DNA from: Pedobacter sp. PAMC26386
GTDB lineage: Bacteria; Bacteroidota; Bacteroidia; Sphingobacteriales; Sphingobacteriaceae
Direction: 5' to 3'
Assembly (NCBI GenBank): GCA_014302835.1
Contig: CP060294.1
Span: 496,001-560,000 of the forward strand
Length of the DNA stretch: 64,000 nucleotides
The translations under genes were made by a program, and so were the position numbers. How positions within the stretch are numbered: the first letter of the stretch is position 1; the number at the start of each line of letters is the position of its first letter. The notes under the pieces are model-generated. The model was not told where the DNA came from, made no database searches, and saw only the letters and a list, made by a program, of their open reading frames with translations. Below are positions 37,438 through 46,128 of the stretch, piece after piece.

Positions 37438-38175
37438 TTGAACAAGCTAAAAACATATTTCAACTGGAGTACCGGAAAAGATTCCGCACTTGCCTTACAC
37501 TATTTGCTAAAGGACAAAAATTACAATATAGAACATCTGCTCACTTCAGTTAATAGACAACACAACCGTGTCAGTATGCACGGATTACGAAGAGAATTGC
37601 TACAAGAACAGATCAAATCTCTTAATCTCCCTTACAGTACCATAGAATTGCCTGAGCAGCCATCCATGCAGGAATACGAAGGTCTAATGGAGAAAGAAGT
37701 TTCTCAATTACAGCAGCAAGGATTTACACACGCAGCTTTTGGAGATATCTTTTTAGAAGATCTGAGAAAATATAGGGAACAACAATTGTCAGCTTTAAAC
37801 GTTAAAGCTGTTTTTCCACTTTGGAAAAAAGATACCAGGCAGTTATTAACTGAATTTATTGACCTTGGCTTTAAATCTATACTGATTTGTGTCAAGTCAG
37901 ATTTACTGGACTCAGCGTTTGCGGGTAGAATTATCGATAAAGATTTTATTAAAGATCTGCCTCCGAATGTAGATGTCTGTGGTGAAAATGGAGAGTTTCA
38001 TACCTTTTGTTTTGATGGGCCGATCTTCAAAAACCCAATCCCTTTTGAAGTAGGAGAGAAGGTTTACAGAGAATATAAAACCCCTAAAAGTGACTCTTGT
38101 TCAACTGAGCCTGTGAAAAGCAATAGTGGATTTTGGTTCTGCGATTTATTACCAGTAAAGAATAACCAGTTTTAA
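37438..38175 (+). CDS. Dph6-like ATP-pyrophosphatase (diphthine-ammonia ligase family)
   Basis: A 245-residue adenine nucleotide alpha-hydrolase-type enzyme. The PP-loop is WSTGKDSALALHYL near residues 10-23. The family signature GENGEFHTFCFDGPIF closes the core, with the preceding acidic GDIFLEDLRKYRE. Bacteria lack diphthamide, so its true substrate is unknown. The only available start is TTG at 37438, since an in-frame stop lies two codons upstream. It is 4 bases from the LD-carboxypeptidase gene and co-transcribed with it. Confidence 0.85.
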   Translation: MNKLKTYFNWSTGKDSALALHYLLKDKNYNIEHLLTSVNRQHNRVSMHGLRRELLQEQIKSLNLPYSTIELPEQPSMQEYEGLMEKEVSQLQQQGFTHAAFGDIFLEDLRKYREQQLSALNVKAVFPLWKKDTRQLLTEFIDLGFKSILICVKSDLLDSAFAGRIIDKDFIKDLPPNVDVCGENGEFHTFCFDGPIFKNPIPFEVGEKVYREYKTPKSDSCSTEPVKSNSGFWFCDLLPVKNNQF

Positions 38176-38179
38176 GAAC

Positions 38180-39208
38180 ATGAACCGAAAACATTTCATT
38201 TCTTCTTTGGTTGCTTCTGGTGTTCTGCTACCAGCTGTAAAAAGCTGGGCCAGTCTTTCTGAAAAAGAAGATTCAGTTAAACTTAAAAGACCTCCATACT
38301 TAAACCCGGGAGATACCATTGGTATTACAAGTCCCGCGGGACATATTACTTTAGCAGGTATTCAGCCCTCTGTTCAGTTGATGCAGAGCTGGGGATTTAA
38401 AATAGAAACAGGTTCAACTATCGGTAAAAAGGTTTTTACATATGGTGGCACAGACGAGGAAAGAAGAGACGATCTTCAGCAGATGCTGGACAATCCATCT
38501 CTTAAGGCAATTATGTGTGCCAGGGGAGGATACGGTCTGATCCGGATTATTGATCAGTTAAATTTCAGCAAGTTTGTGAAGTATCCTAAGTGGTTAATTG
38601 GTTTTAGTGATATTACTGTGCTGCATAGTCATGTTAATCAGAATTTTGGTATTGCGACGATACATTCAAAAATGTGTAATAGTTTTCCGAATGACTGGGC
38701 TAAGGCAAAGCCGATACAGATCTCTACAATCTTATCTATCAGGAAGGCATTGACGGGTGAAGACCTTAAGTATACAGCTCCGATAGCCGTTGCAAACCGT
38801 GTGGGAAAGAGAGAAGGGGTATTAGTCGGAGGTAATTTAAGTATCATAGCCAGTAATGCGGGGACAAAATCGGACATCGATACTAAAGGGAAGATCTTGT
38901 TTCTGGAAGACACCGGAGAATACTTATACAGTGTGGACAGAATGTTCTGGAATTTAAAACGGACTGGTAAGCTGGCACAGCTGGCTGGTCTGGTAATTGG
39001 TGGATTCAGTTTGAAGTCAGATGATCCGGAAGATATTTTCGGTAAATCCATTTATGAAATTGTAATGGAAAAGATAGCCGAATATGATTATCCTGTTTGT
39101 TTTGATTTCCCGGTTGGCCACCAAAGGGATAACTTTGCGCTTAAATGCGGAACTCCGCATAGGCTTGAGGTTGGAACGGAAGGCACAGTGCTAAGTGCAT
39201 TGAAATAA
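38180..39208 (+). CDS. LD-carboxypeptidase (peptidase family S66)
   Basis: A 342-residue murein tetrapeptide carboxypeptidase-like protein. An N-terminal signal (RKHFISSLVASGVLLPAVKSWA) exports it. The S66 signatures are present: PPYLNPGDTIGITSPAG, the nucleophile segment MCARGGYGLIRIID, GFSDITVLHSHVNQ, the catalytic Glu region LFLEDTGEYLYSVDRM and the His region FPVGHQRDNFAL. It would trim D-Ala from muropeptides in recycling. Confidence 0.92.
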   Translation: MNRKHFISSLVASGVLLPAVKSWASLSEKEDSVKLKRPPYLNPGDTIGITSPAGHITLAGIQPSVQLMQSWGFKIETGSTIGKKVFTYGGTDEERRDDLQQMLDNPSLKAIMCARGGYGLIRIIDQLNFSKFVKYPKWLIGFSDITVLHSHVNQNFGIATIHSKMCNSFPNDWAKAKPIQISTILSIRKALTGEDLKYTAPIAVANRVGKREGVLVGGNLSIIASNAGTKSDIDTKGKILFLEDTGEYLYSVDRMFWNLKRTGKLAQLAGLVIGGFSLKSDDPEDIFGKSIYEIVMEKIAEYDYPVCFDFPVGHQRDNFALKCGTPHRLEVGTEGTVLSALK

Positions 39209-39231
39209 TCAGTCTTGTCTTAATAATGGAT

Positions 39232-39275
39232 ACAAAAGACATCCGGCAGTTTTTTGCAGGACGTCTTTTGTTATT
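39232..39275. terminator. intrinsic terminator
   Basis: The hairpin ACAAAAGACATCC / GGACGTCTTTTGT has one mismatch and is followed by TTATTTT. It lies between the convergent LD-carboxypeptidase and DUF937-OmpA genes. Confidence 0.75.
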
Positions 39276-39283
39276 TTAACTGG

Positions 39284-40627
39284 TTATTTTTTAGTCACAC
39301 GGATATCGATACGACGATTTTGCGCCTTTCCATCCGGTGTATCGTTACTTGCAATAGGATGCTCAGCTCCATAACCTTCGGCCTCTAAGCGCTTAGGATC
39401 CAAACCTAATTTTACCAGCTCCTGCATTGCTGCATTAGCACGTTCATTTGATATTTTCTTGTTCACAGCAGCATCACCTGTATTATCAGTATAGCCACCC
39501 ATTTTCAAGTTTACATTAGGATATGCTTTTAAGATAGCAACTATATTTTTTAACTGCTCTTGTGATTCTGGCTTCAATGTGCTTTTTCCAGTTTCGAAGT
39601 ATAGTCTGTCAAAGGTAAACCAGGTAGTTTTATCAACAGGTTTGTCTTTATCTTCAATAAATGTAATCAGTCTATTTTCAACAGAATTTTCACCAATACT
39701 AATTTCGGTGCCGTCGGCTAATTTTTTGTTGATTTTGGCGCCTAAGTCGCGCACAAAATCGCCAGCTTCATTCAATTTTCCAGCAACGGAACTGGTTACT
39801 GCGGCAGCACCAGCTTTCATTGCACTACCGGCAGAGTCCATTTTACTGCCCATTGAATCAACTTTAGATGATAAAGAGTCAGTTACGCCGCCGACAGTTG
39901 ATTTATTGCATCCAGACCGGCCCATTATCCACCAGGCTCCAATCAAAATAATAAGTAAGGGGATAAGCCATTTTAAAAAGCCGCCACCCGATTTAGGTTC
40001 CTGAATTGCGCCATAGTTTACCGGAGGTACTTTAGGTAAGTCAACTTTAGGAACCTCTACTTTAGGTATTTCTACTTTTGGTAGCTCAACCTTTGGCAAA
40101 CTTAGGTTCGCTAAGCCCAAAGAATCGCTCAATCCTTGAGGCAGTGCAGCAGTGATTTCTGATTTGCTTTCAAATATTTTGCCTAATAAATCGGAAAAAT
40201 TCCATCCTTTACTAGCCATTGTCTTCGTGATGAAGCCCATAACCAAGGGGGCGATCATGGCCATAAGTCCAGAAGATTTTTCAGCACTTAATCCAGTAGA
40301 CGAGGAAAGTGCACCGGTTATTGCATTTGAGTCATTTCCAAATAAACCACCTAACAATGATTTCCCTTTCTCTAATAAAGAATCATCATTACCACTTAGT
40401 AAATCTTCAGTTTTACTTTCTGCACCAGCACCGTTGAAACTTGGTAATATCTTGCCCAAAAAGCCAGGATCTGACCCAGTTCCGTTTTTCATGATACCGG
40501 CCAGCACGGCGGGAATACCAGCTGAGAAACCAGTTTTTACCTGATCCTCGCTTACACCAGCTTTCTGGCTTAGAGATGAAATTACATTGTCACTCACCTC
40601 ATTCTTTAATAGCTCAATTAAATTCAT
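39284..40627 (-). CDS. DUF937-OmpA fusion, envelope-anchored protein
   Basis: From the preferred ATG at 40627 the protein has 447 residues. An upstream in-frame ATG (40693) adds an unlikely 22-residue leader. Residues 1-160 form a DUF937 domain (NLIELLKNEVSDNVISSLSQKAGVSEDQVKTGF). Then comes a repeat of PKVE/PKVD units around residues 178-202, one transmembrane helix (WLIPLLIILIGAWWIM) and a C-terminal OmpA peptidoglycan-binding domain (LYFETGKSTLKPESQEQL ... GYTDNTGDAAVNKKISNERA). DUF937 would be cytoplasmic and OmpA periplasmic. Confidence 0.88.
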   Translation of the reverse strand: MNLIELLKNEVSDNVISSLSQKAGVSEDQVKTGFSAGIPAVLAGIMKNGTGSDPGFLGKILPSFNGAGAESKTEDLLSGNDDSLLEKGKSLLGGLFGNDSNAITGALSSSTGLSAEKSSGLMAMIAPLVMGFITKTMASKGWNFSDLLGKIFESKSEITAALPQGLSDSLGLANLSLPKVELPKVEIPKVEVPKVDLPKVPPVNYGAIQEPKSGGGFLKWLIPLLIILIGAWWIMGRSGCNKSTVGGVTDSLSSKVDSMGSKMDSAGSAMKAGAAAVTSSVAGKLNEAGDFVRDLGAKINKKLADGTEISIGENSVENRLITFIEDKDKPVDKTTWFTFDRLYFETGKSTLKPESQEQLKNIVAILKAYPNVNLKMGGYTDNTGDAAVNKKISNERANAAMQELVKLGLDPKRLEAEGYGAEHPIASNDTPDGKAQNRRIDIRVTKK

Positions 40628-41096
40628 GTTGATAGTTTTTAGGTTAGAAATTTTAGTTTTATATAGATCTTTTTTATAAAAAAAAAGATGCATTAACTTT
40701 TAATATTCAAACAATCACTATACACCCTCTCTTTGAATTTCAATTCAGTACTTGAAAAAAAAGTACCTGCACATACATAAATATAAGCTTAAGCACTTAT
40801 ATCTGCAAATCGTAATTTCAGTAACCTGTTTAAAAACAAGTTATTGATAAATAAATTAAGTCTTTGAACCAGTATGAAGTAGGGTAATAATTGTAGACTG
40901 AAATTGACAGATGGAGAATAATAATACTGGACTGCTGAGCGCATAAGATTTCTCTGGTCGTTTTTTTTGAACGAATGTTGCGTTCATGTAGTCATTTTTT
41001 TGTCATAAATGCTAAGTTGGTATTGACTGAATTATTGTATTGTATCTGAATTGTTATATTACGGTAACCACTATTAACTAAACTAAATTAAATTTT
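40628..41096. other. intergenic region upstream of the SusC gene
   Basis: A 469-base AT-rich spacer between divergent genes. It includes a small hairpin (GAACG...CGTTC near 40970-40985) and probably promoters for both sides. No convincing -33/-7 pair or ORF was found. Confidence 0.45.
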
Positions 41097-44000
41097 ATGA
41101 AGAAAATTCTAGAGATTTTTCTCGTGATCCTGCTATGCGCAAATTATGCGATAGCTCAGGAGCGAACCATTACAGGCACGATCACAGCCAAAGAAGACGG
41201 ATTGCCTCTGCCAGGTGTAACTATTCGTTTTAAAGGTGCTAAAGGCGGCACACAAACCAGAGCAGATGGAAGTTTTTCTATTAAAGTACCATCCTCAGTA
41301 ACAGTTCTTGAAATTTCATCCCTTGCTTTTATTACACAGCAAAAGATAATCGGTAAATCAACTGTACTGAACATCGTATTGGAAAATAGCGCACAGACGC
41401 TTAGCGATGTCGTTGTTGTTGGTTACGGCACGCAAAAAAGAGGAGAAGTCACAGGAAGTACTTCTTCGGTAGCCGGAGCAGCAATTGCGCAAAAGCCGAT
41501 TCAAAGTCTGGAAGCTGGTTTAGCAGGACGAGCTTCCGGGGTTCAGATTACTGTTCCCTCCGGAGTGTTGAATTCGCCACCAGTATTCAGAATCAGAGGA
41601 ACAAATTCAATTACATTGAGTTCTCAGCCTTTGTTTGTTATTGATGGTGTCGTCGCTACTTCAGGAGATGCTTCTGATCAGGCTTCAATAATAGCAGCGG
41701 GGACTAACCCTTTGGCAAGTATTAACCCAAATGATATAGAAAGTATAGATATTGCAAAAGATGCGGCATCGACCGCTATTTATGGAAGTAGGGCAGCAAA
41801 TGGGGTTGTGTTTGTGACGACAAAAAAAGGTAAAACCGGAGCACCAAGAATAACTTATGATAATTGGATTGGATGGTCTAGTCCTTATCGTTTGCCGAAA
41901 TTATTAGATGCATTTCAGTATACAGATTATAAAAACGAGGCCATAGCAAATGCGGATGCTATTCGTAAAGGGAGTGTGAACATTCTGGTTAATGGGGTTT
42001 CACAGTTACCGAAATTCGCTTTGACTAACGGTCCTGATGGGCAGCCAATCAATACCAGGTGGTATGACTATGCTTATCACACCGGATTTTCTCAGAATCA
42101 TAATGCGAATATTTCAGGTGGTACAGAAAATACTAAATATTATATGGGCGCTGGTTATTCAAATCAGCAGGGTATTTATATCAAAAATAGTTTTAAAAGA
42201 TTAAATGCGCTATTTAATATAGACAGCAAGATCAATAACTATTTAACGATTGGAGGTAAATTATCTTATTCGAATGAGAAAAATCTTGCTGGTATCAATT
42301 CCGGATCTAACTATGGGGATGCCTATGGCACTTCTGGTGTAGCAAGAACGGCATTGGTAAACTCGCCTAATGTTTCTCCTTATAATAATGATGGGAGTTT
42401 TAATCTGGGTCCTACTTTTGTAGGTCCAATGAACAATGTGGTAAACGGTGGGCAGGTTGGCTTTTACAACTATGCGCAAGTACTTTCTCAGAATAGGGAA
42501 AACAATGAGGTAGACCATATACAGTCTAATGCTTATGTCCAGGTTAATCCTGTCAAATGGCTCTCCTTAAAATCTATGTATGGAATTGATAACTTTACTA
42601 CCGATAATGATATCTTTTATAATCCTACACATGGACCAGGGCAAGGCTTAAATGGTCAGGCCTATGGTATTTTCAGAAAACGGAAAAACTGGGCGTGGAC
42701 AAATACTGCTCAGGCAAATTTGACTACCGGCAAACATAACTTCAATGCATTATTAGGACAGGAGCAGCAAAGAAATACAGTGACCGGTTACGGTATAAAC
42801 CGTCAGGGACTAGCCGATCCTAATTATGAGGTGGTGCAGGGAGGTTTTACCCTGAATAGTGCCTCTTCAATGATTTATGGTGAAAACTACCTATCGTCTT
42901 ATTTCGGTCGTTTAAACTATAATTTTGACGGAAAGTATTTCCTTAGTGGAAACTTAAGACGGGATGAATACTCAGCTTTAGGACAAAAGAAAGGAACTTT
43001 CTGGGGTGTTTCTGCTGGATGGGAAATCACTAAAGAAGATTTTTGGAAAAACAGTGGCTTAGATAATGTTTTCAGCAGTTTTAAATTAAGAGGTAGTTAT
43101 GGAAAAGTCGGCAATATTGCTGGTATAGATGATTATGTCACTTTAACGACTTTCAATTCAGGATTATATGGAGGTACCGCAACCAATATCTACAATGCTA
43201 CTGGTAACAAAGAATTGAAATGGGAAACGAGTAAAAAAACAGATATAGGATTCAATTTTGGAATTCTAAAGAACAGGTTAACTGCTGAGGTTGCCTATTA
43301 TAAAAATAATATCGACGGGTTAATCATTGGTGTTCCTCAAGCTCCTTCTGCGGGTGTACCAACCAGTATTTTATTGAATGCAGGTTCGATGTACAACAGA
43401 GGTTTTGAATTTTCACTGAATGCAACTCCGGTTCAGACTGCAGAATTCAGCTGGACAAGTAACTTCAATATTTCATTTAATAAAAATGAAGTTACTTCTT
43501 TGGCACCAGGTCTGAAAGAAATCATTTTTGCAACAGGAAGTAGTGCAACAGGAGAAAATGTAAACAGAACAGCTCCTGGTTATTCATTGGGTTATCTTAA
43601 TGTGGTAAGGACAGGTGGGGTAGATCAGGCCACTGGGAATAGGATTTTCCTAAATGCTGCTGGTAGAAAAGTGACTTATCAGCATATCGTACCAACAGGA
43701 CAGTCTAACTGGAAATATCTTGATGATGGAACCGCGGCACCAGCAATTACGCAAAGTGCTGATGCGGTAATGTATAAAAACTCTTCGCCAAAAGTATATG
43801 GTGGGTTTGACAATACTTTCCGTTATAAGGGATTTGATTTAAATGTGATGTTAACCTATCAGTTAGGTTTCTATGTGTCTTACGGAACCAATGCTGGTTT
43901 ACATGATCAGCGTTTTTGGAATAACGCAGTAGATGTACTGGGCCGCTGGCAGAAGCCGGGAGATATAACCGAATTCCCAAGAGCAGTTTATGGAGATAAT

Positions 44001-44291
44001 GTTTCTTATGGTAATACTATTCCATTAGATATTAACGTGTTTAAAGCTGATTTTGTTAAATTGAAAAATCTGTCTCTCGGTTATACTTTTCCTAAATCGT
44101 TTTTAGAAAAAACAAAGATTAGTAACCTTAGAGTTTTTGTAGCAGGTCAGAACCTTGCGATCATCACTAAATATCCTGGTCCTGATCCAGAAGTTGCTTC
44201 TAATGGTTTAAATTCTGCCGGACAAGGATCGGACAGGAACTCAGGTCCAAATTCAAGGACCTATACCATGGGACTTAGTGTAAGCTTTTAA
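41097..44291 (+). CDS. SusC/RagA-family TonB-linked outer-membrane transporter
   Basis: A 1064-residue SusC protein. Signal peptide NYAIAQ; CarboxypepD-reg-like domain with GLPLPGVTIRFKG; TonB-box-like region DVVVVGYGTQKRGEVTG; plug with PLFVIDGVVA and INPNDIESIDIAKDAASTAIYGSRAANG; barrel ending TMGLSVSF. It is the first gene of a SusC-SusD pair followed by a PNGase F-like gene, which hints at import of glycans or glycopeptides released from glycoproteins. Confidence 0.95.
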   Translation: MKKILEIFLVILLCANYAIAQERTITGTITAKEDGLPLPGVTIRFKGAKGGTQTRADGSFSIKVPSSVTVLEISSLAFITQQKIIGKSTVLNIVLENSAQTLSDVVVVGYGTQKRGEVTGSTSSVAGAAIAQKPIQSLEAGLAGRASGVQITVPSGVLNSPPVFRIRGTNSITLSSQPLFVIDGVVATSGDASDQASIIAAGTNPLASINPNDIESIDIAKDAASTAIYGSRAANGVVFVTTKKGKTGAPRITYDNWIGWSSPYRLPKLLDAFQYTDYKNEAIANADAIRKGSVNILVNGVSQLPKFALTNGPDGQPINTRWYDYAYHTGFSQNHNANISGGTENTKYYMGAGYSNQQGIYIKNSFKRLNALFNIDSKINNYLTIGGKLSYSNEKNLAGINSGSNYGDAYGTSGVARTALVNSPNVSPYNNDGSFNLGPTFVGPMNNVVNGGQVGFYNYAQVLSQNRENNEVDHIQSNAYVQVNPVKWLSLKSMYGIDNFTTDNDIFYNPTHGPGQGLNGQAYGIFRKRKNWAWTNTAQANLTTGKHNFNALLGQEQQRNTVTGYGINRQGLADPNYEVVQGGFTLNSASSMIYGENYLSSYFGRLNYNFDGKYFLSGNLRRDEYSALGQKKGTFWGVSAGWEITKEDFWKNSGLDNVFSSFKLRGSYGKVGNIAGIDDYVTLTTFNSGLYGGTATNIYNATGNKELKWETSKKTDIGFNFGILKNRLTAEVAYYKNNIDGLIIGVPQAPSAGVPTSILLNAGSMYNRGFEFSLNATPVQTAEFSWTSNFNISFNKNEVTSLAPGLKEIIFATGSSATGENVNRTAPGYSLGYLNVVRTGGVDQATGNRIFLNAAGRKVTYQHIVPTGQSNWKYLDDGTAAPAITQSADAVMYKNSSPKVYGGFDNTFRYKGFDLNVMLTYQLGFYVSYGTNAGLHDQRFWNNAVDVLGRWQKPGDITEFPRAVYGDNVSYGNTIPLDINVFKADFVKLKNLSLGYTFPKSFLEKTKISNLRVFVAGQNLAIITKYPGPDPEVASNGLNSAGQGSDRNSGPNSRTYTMGLSVSF

Positions 44292-44310
44292 TTGATCAAA
44301 ACAGAAAATC

Positions 44311-45777
44311 ATGAATAAAAAATATATACTTATAACGGCATTATATAGTGTAATGCTTCTGGCTGGTTCCTGCAAAAAGGACCTTCTTAATCCAATTTCT
44401 AAAACGACTATTGCGAGTGATAATGCATTTGATACACCTTCACGTATCGAAAATCAAGCATTGTCATTGTATGGGTCTTTGAAACATGGTAACCTGTATG
44501 GTGGCAGATATGTAGTCTATGGAAATCTGAGAGGAGAAGACTTTATCAATGAGACCAGCAACCTGGTCACTGCATCAGATGTTTGGAGTATGAATGTTGC
44601 CAATAGTACAACTTCTGTAAAAACATTATGGTCGCAGGGCTATCTGACTATCAATCGGTGTAATGTCTTTATTGATGGGATGAATGCGAAGGGGGCAGCA
44701 GTGGTAGGTGCTCCTGCAACGGCTAAATATATTGCTGAGGCCCGGTTAGTCAGAGCTTTGACCTATTATAGTTTATTGCAGGTATTTTCAAGACCTTATA
44801 CTGATGGGAATGGAAGTAAACCTGGGTTGCCACTTCGGTTAACCGGGATTACCTCCCCTGGTTCTTCTGATCTGCTCAGGAGTACCGTAGACCAGATATA
44901 TACCCAGGTTCTCGAAGATCTGAATTTTGCGGAGACTAACCTCGCTTTAACAAATACTAGTGGTACTACTAACAACAATGTGACCAGGGCGCATCGAAAT
45001 ACGGCAATTGCATTAAAAACCCGCGTGTATTTAAGTATGGGCAAATATGCCGAGGTAATCACTGAAGCGAATAAAATAGTTCCAGCTGTTGCACCTTTTA
45101 AGGCTACAAGTGGTGTTCCGAATGAGATGCAGTCAGATCTTGCTTCCGTATTTAAAACTTATATCACTGCAGAATCTATATTCTCATTGCCAATGACTAC
45201 TTCAGCATCTCCGCTTGATTATCCTGGTACGCAGAATTCTTTGGCATCCTATTTTTATTTTACAGGAAGTGTTGCTGGAACTACAGAATATTCTTTGAAT
45301 CCATCAGGTATTATAGCTAATACACAGTGGAAAGCAACGGATAAGAGAAGAGCCCTGGTATTTAACAAAGCTGATGGTAAAAAGTTTATTGCTAAATACA
45401 CCACTCCAAGCCCTTATACAGATTGGGTACCTGTAATCAGGTGGTCTGAAGTTTTGTTAAATCTTGCCGAAGCACGCGTACGTAGTACAAATTCTATTGA
45501 TGCACAGGCACTTTTATTGATTAACGCAGTGCGTCAGCGTTCTGATGCAACTACAGTAATAGCTCCGGTATCAGTTACTGCTTTTACGGATGCTTTATTG
45601 TTAGAAAGAAGGATAGAATTTTTAGGCGAAGGTTTAAGGGGGCCAGATTTAACCAGGTTACTTTTAACTATCCCGGCTAAAGGCAGTGCACCATCTAAAG
45701 GACCAACTGAAAGTGGCTACATCTGGCCAATTTCTTCAGATGAGCTTTCTTTGAATAAATTAATGACCGATAATTAA
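44311..45777 (+). CDS. SusD/RagB-family surface lipoprotein
   Basis: A 488-residue SusD-like protein with lipobox LAGSC and lipidated Cys21. The RagB/SusD core (ARLVRALTYYSLLQVFSRPYTDGN) and the C-terminal WSEVLLNLAEARVR and RRIEFLGEGLRGPDLTR motifs are classic. It lies 19 bases after the SusC gene. A strong terminator follows it, so the PNGase F-like gene beyond is probably a separate transcript. Confidence 0.94.
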   Translation: MNKKYILITALYSVMLLAGSCKKDLLNPISKTTIASDNAFDTPSRIENQALSLYGSLKHGNLYGGRYVVYGNLRGEDFINETSNLVTASDVWSMNVANSTTSVKTLWSQGYLTINRCNVFIDGMNAKGAAVVGAPATAKYIAEARLVRALTYYSLLQVFSRPYTDGNGSKPGLPLRLTGITSPGSSDLLRSTVDQIYTQVLEDLNFAETNLALTNTSGTTNNNVTRAHRNTAIALKTRVYLSMGKYAEVITEANKIVPAVAPFKATSGVPNEMQSDLASVFKTYITAESIFSLPMTTSASPLDYPGTQNSLASYFYFTGSVAGTTEYSLNPSGIIANTQWKATDKRRALVFNKADGKKFIAKYTTPSPYTDWVPVIRWSEVLLNLAEARVRSTNSIDAQALLLINAVRQRSDATTVIAPVSVTAFTDALLLERRIEFLGEGLRGPDLTRLLLTIPAKGSAPSKGPTESGYIWPISSDELSLNKLMTDN

Positions 45778-46128
45778 TCATTAATCTTTATCAATACCTG
45801 AAATGGGTTTACCATTTCAGGTATTGTTTATATAAGGTCTTTTAAGTCTTAAATTATCCGTTTCTCCTGTTTATCATTGGATTCACATTTACTTTAACCA
45901 GAGCGAATGCAGGCTTTCTAAGAGCCTGAGTTGAGTGTTTTTTACCGAAAAAGAACACCAGAATTTGAGCAATTAAATTATTCATAATTATCGAATTTAT
46001 AACTGGCTTTAAATACCAGTACTCTTAACTAACGAATAGAATCATTTTAAGTTTTTCTTTTAATCAATATAGAGTGAAATTGTTAATCAGATGACAAAGT
46101 CTCCATATAATCTTTAGCTTTATGGTCA
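45778..46128. other. intergenic region with terminator
   Basis: A 351-base spacer between the SusD and PNGase F-like genes. Apart from the terminator at its start, I see only AT-rich sequence and a weak minus-strand reading frame beginning with TTG that I do not count as a gene. Confidence 0.45.
45792..45830 (+). terminator. intrinsic terminator of the SusCD operon
   Basis: A perfect 15-bp stem (CAATACCTGAAATGG / CCATTTCAGGTATTG, loop GTTTA) is followed by TTTAT. It lies 15 bases after the SusD stop codon. Confidence 0.85.

Noticed and set aside
39579..40544. Plus-strand frames of 130-141 codons opposite the DUF937-OmpA gene
   Set aside because: They are in antisense to a well-supported gene and have no family features.
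45854..45986. Minus-strand reading frame of about 43 codons starting with TTG downstream of the SusCD operon
   Set aside because: No ATG in the correct frame, no family resemblance and no promoter; too weak to annotate.
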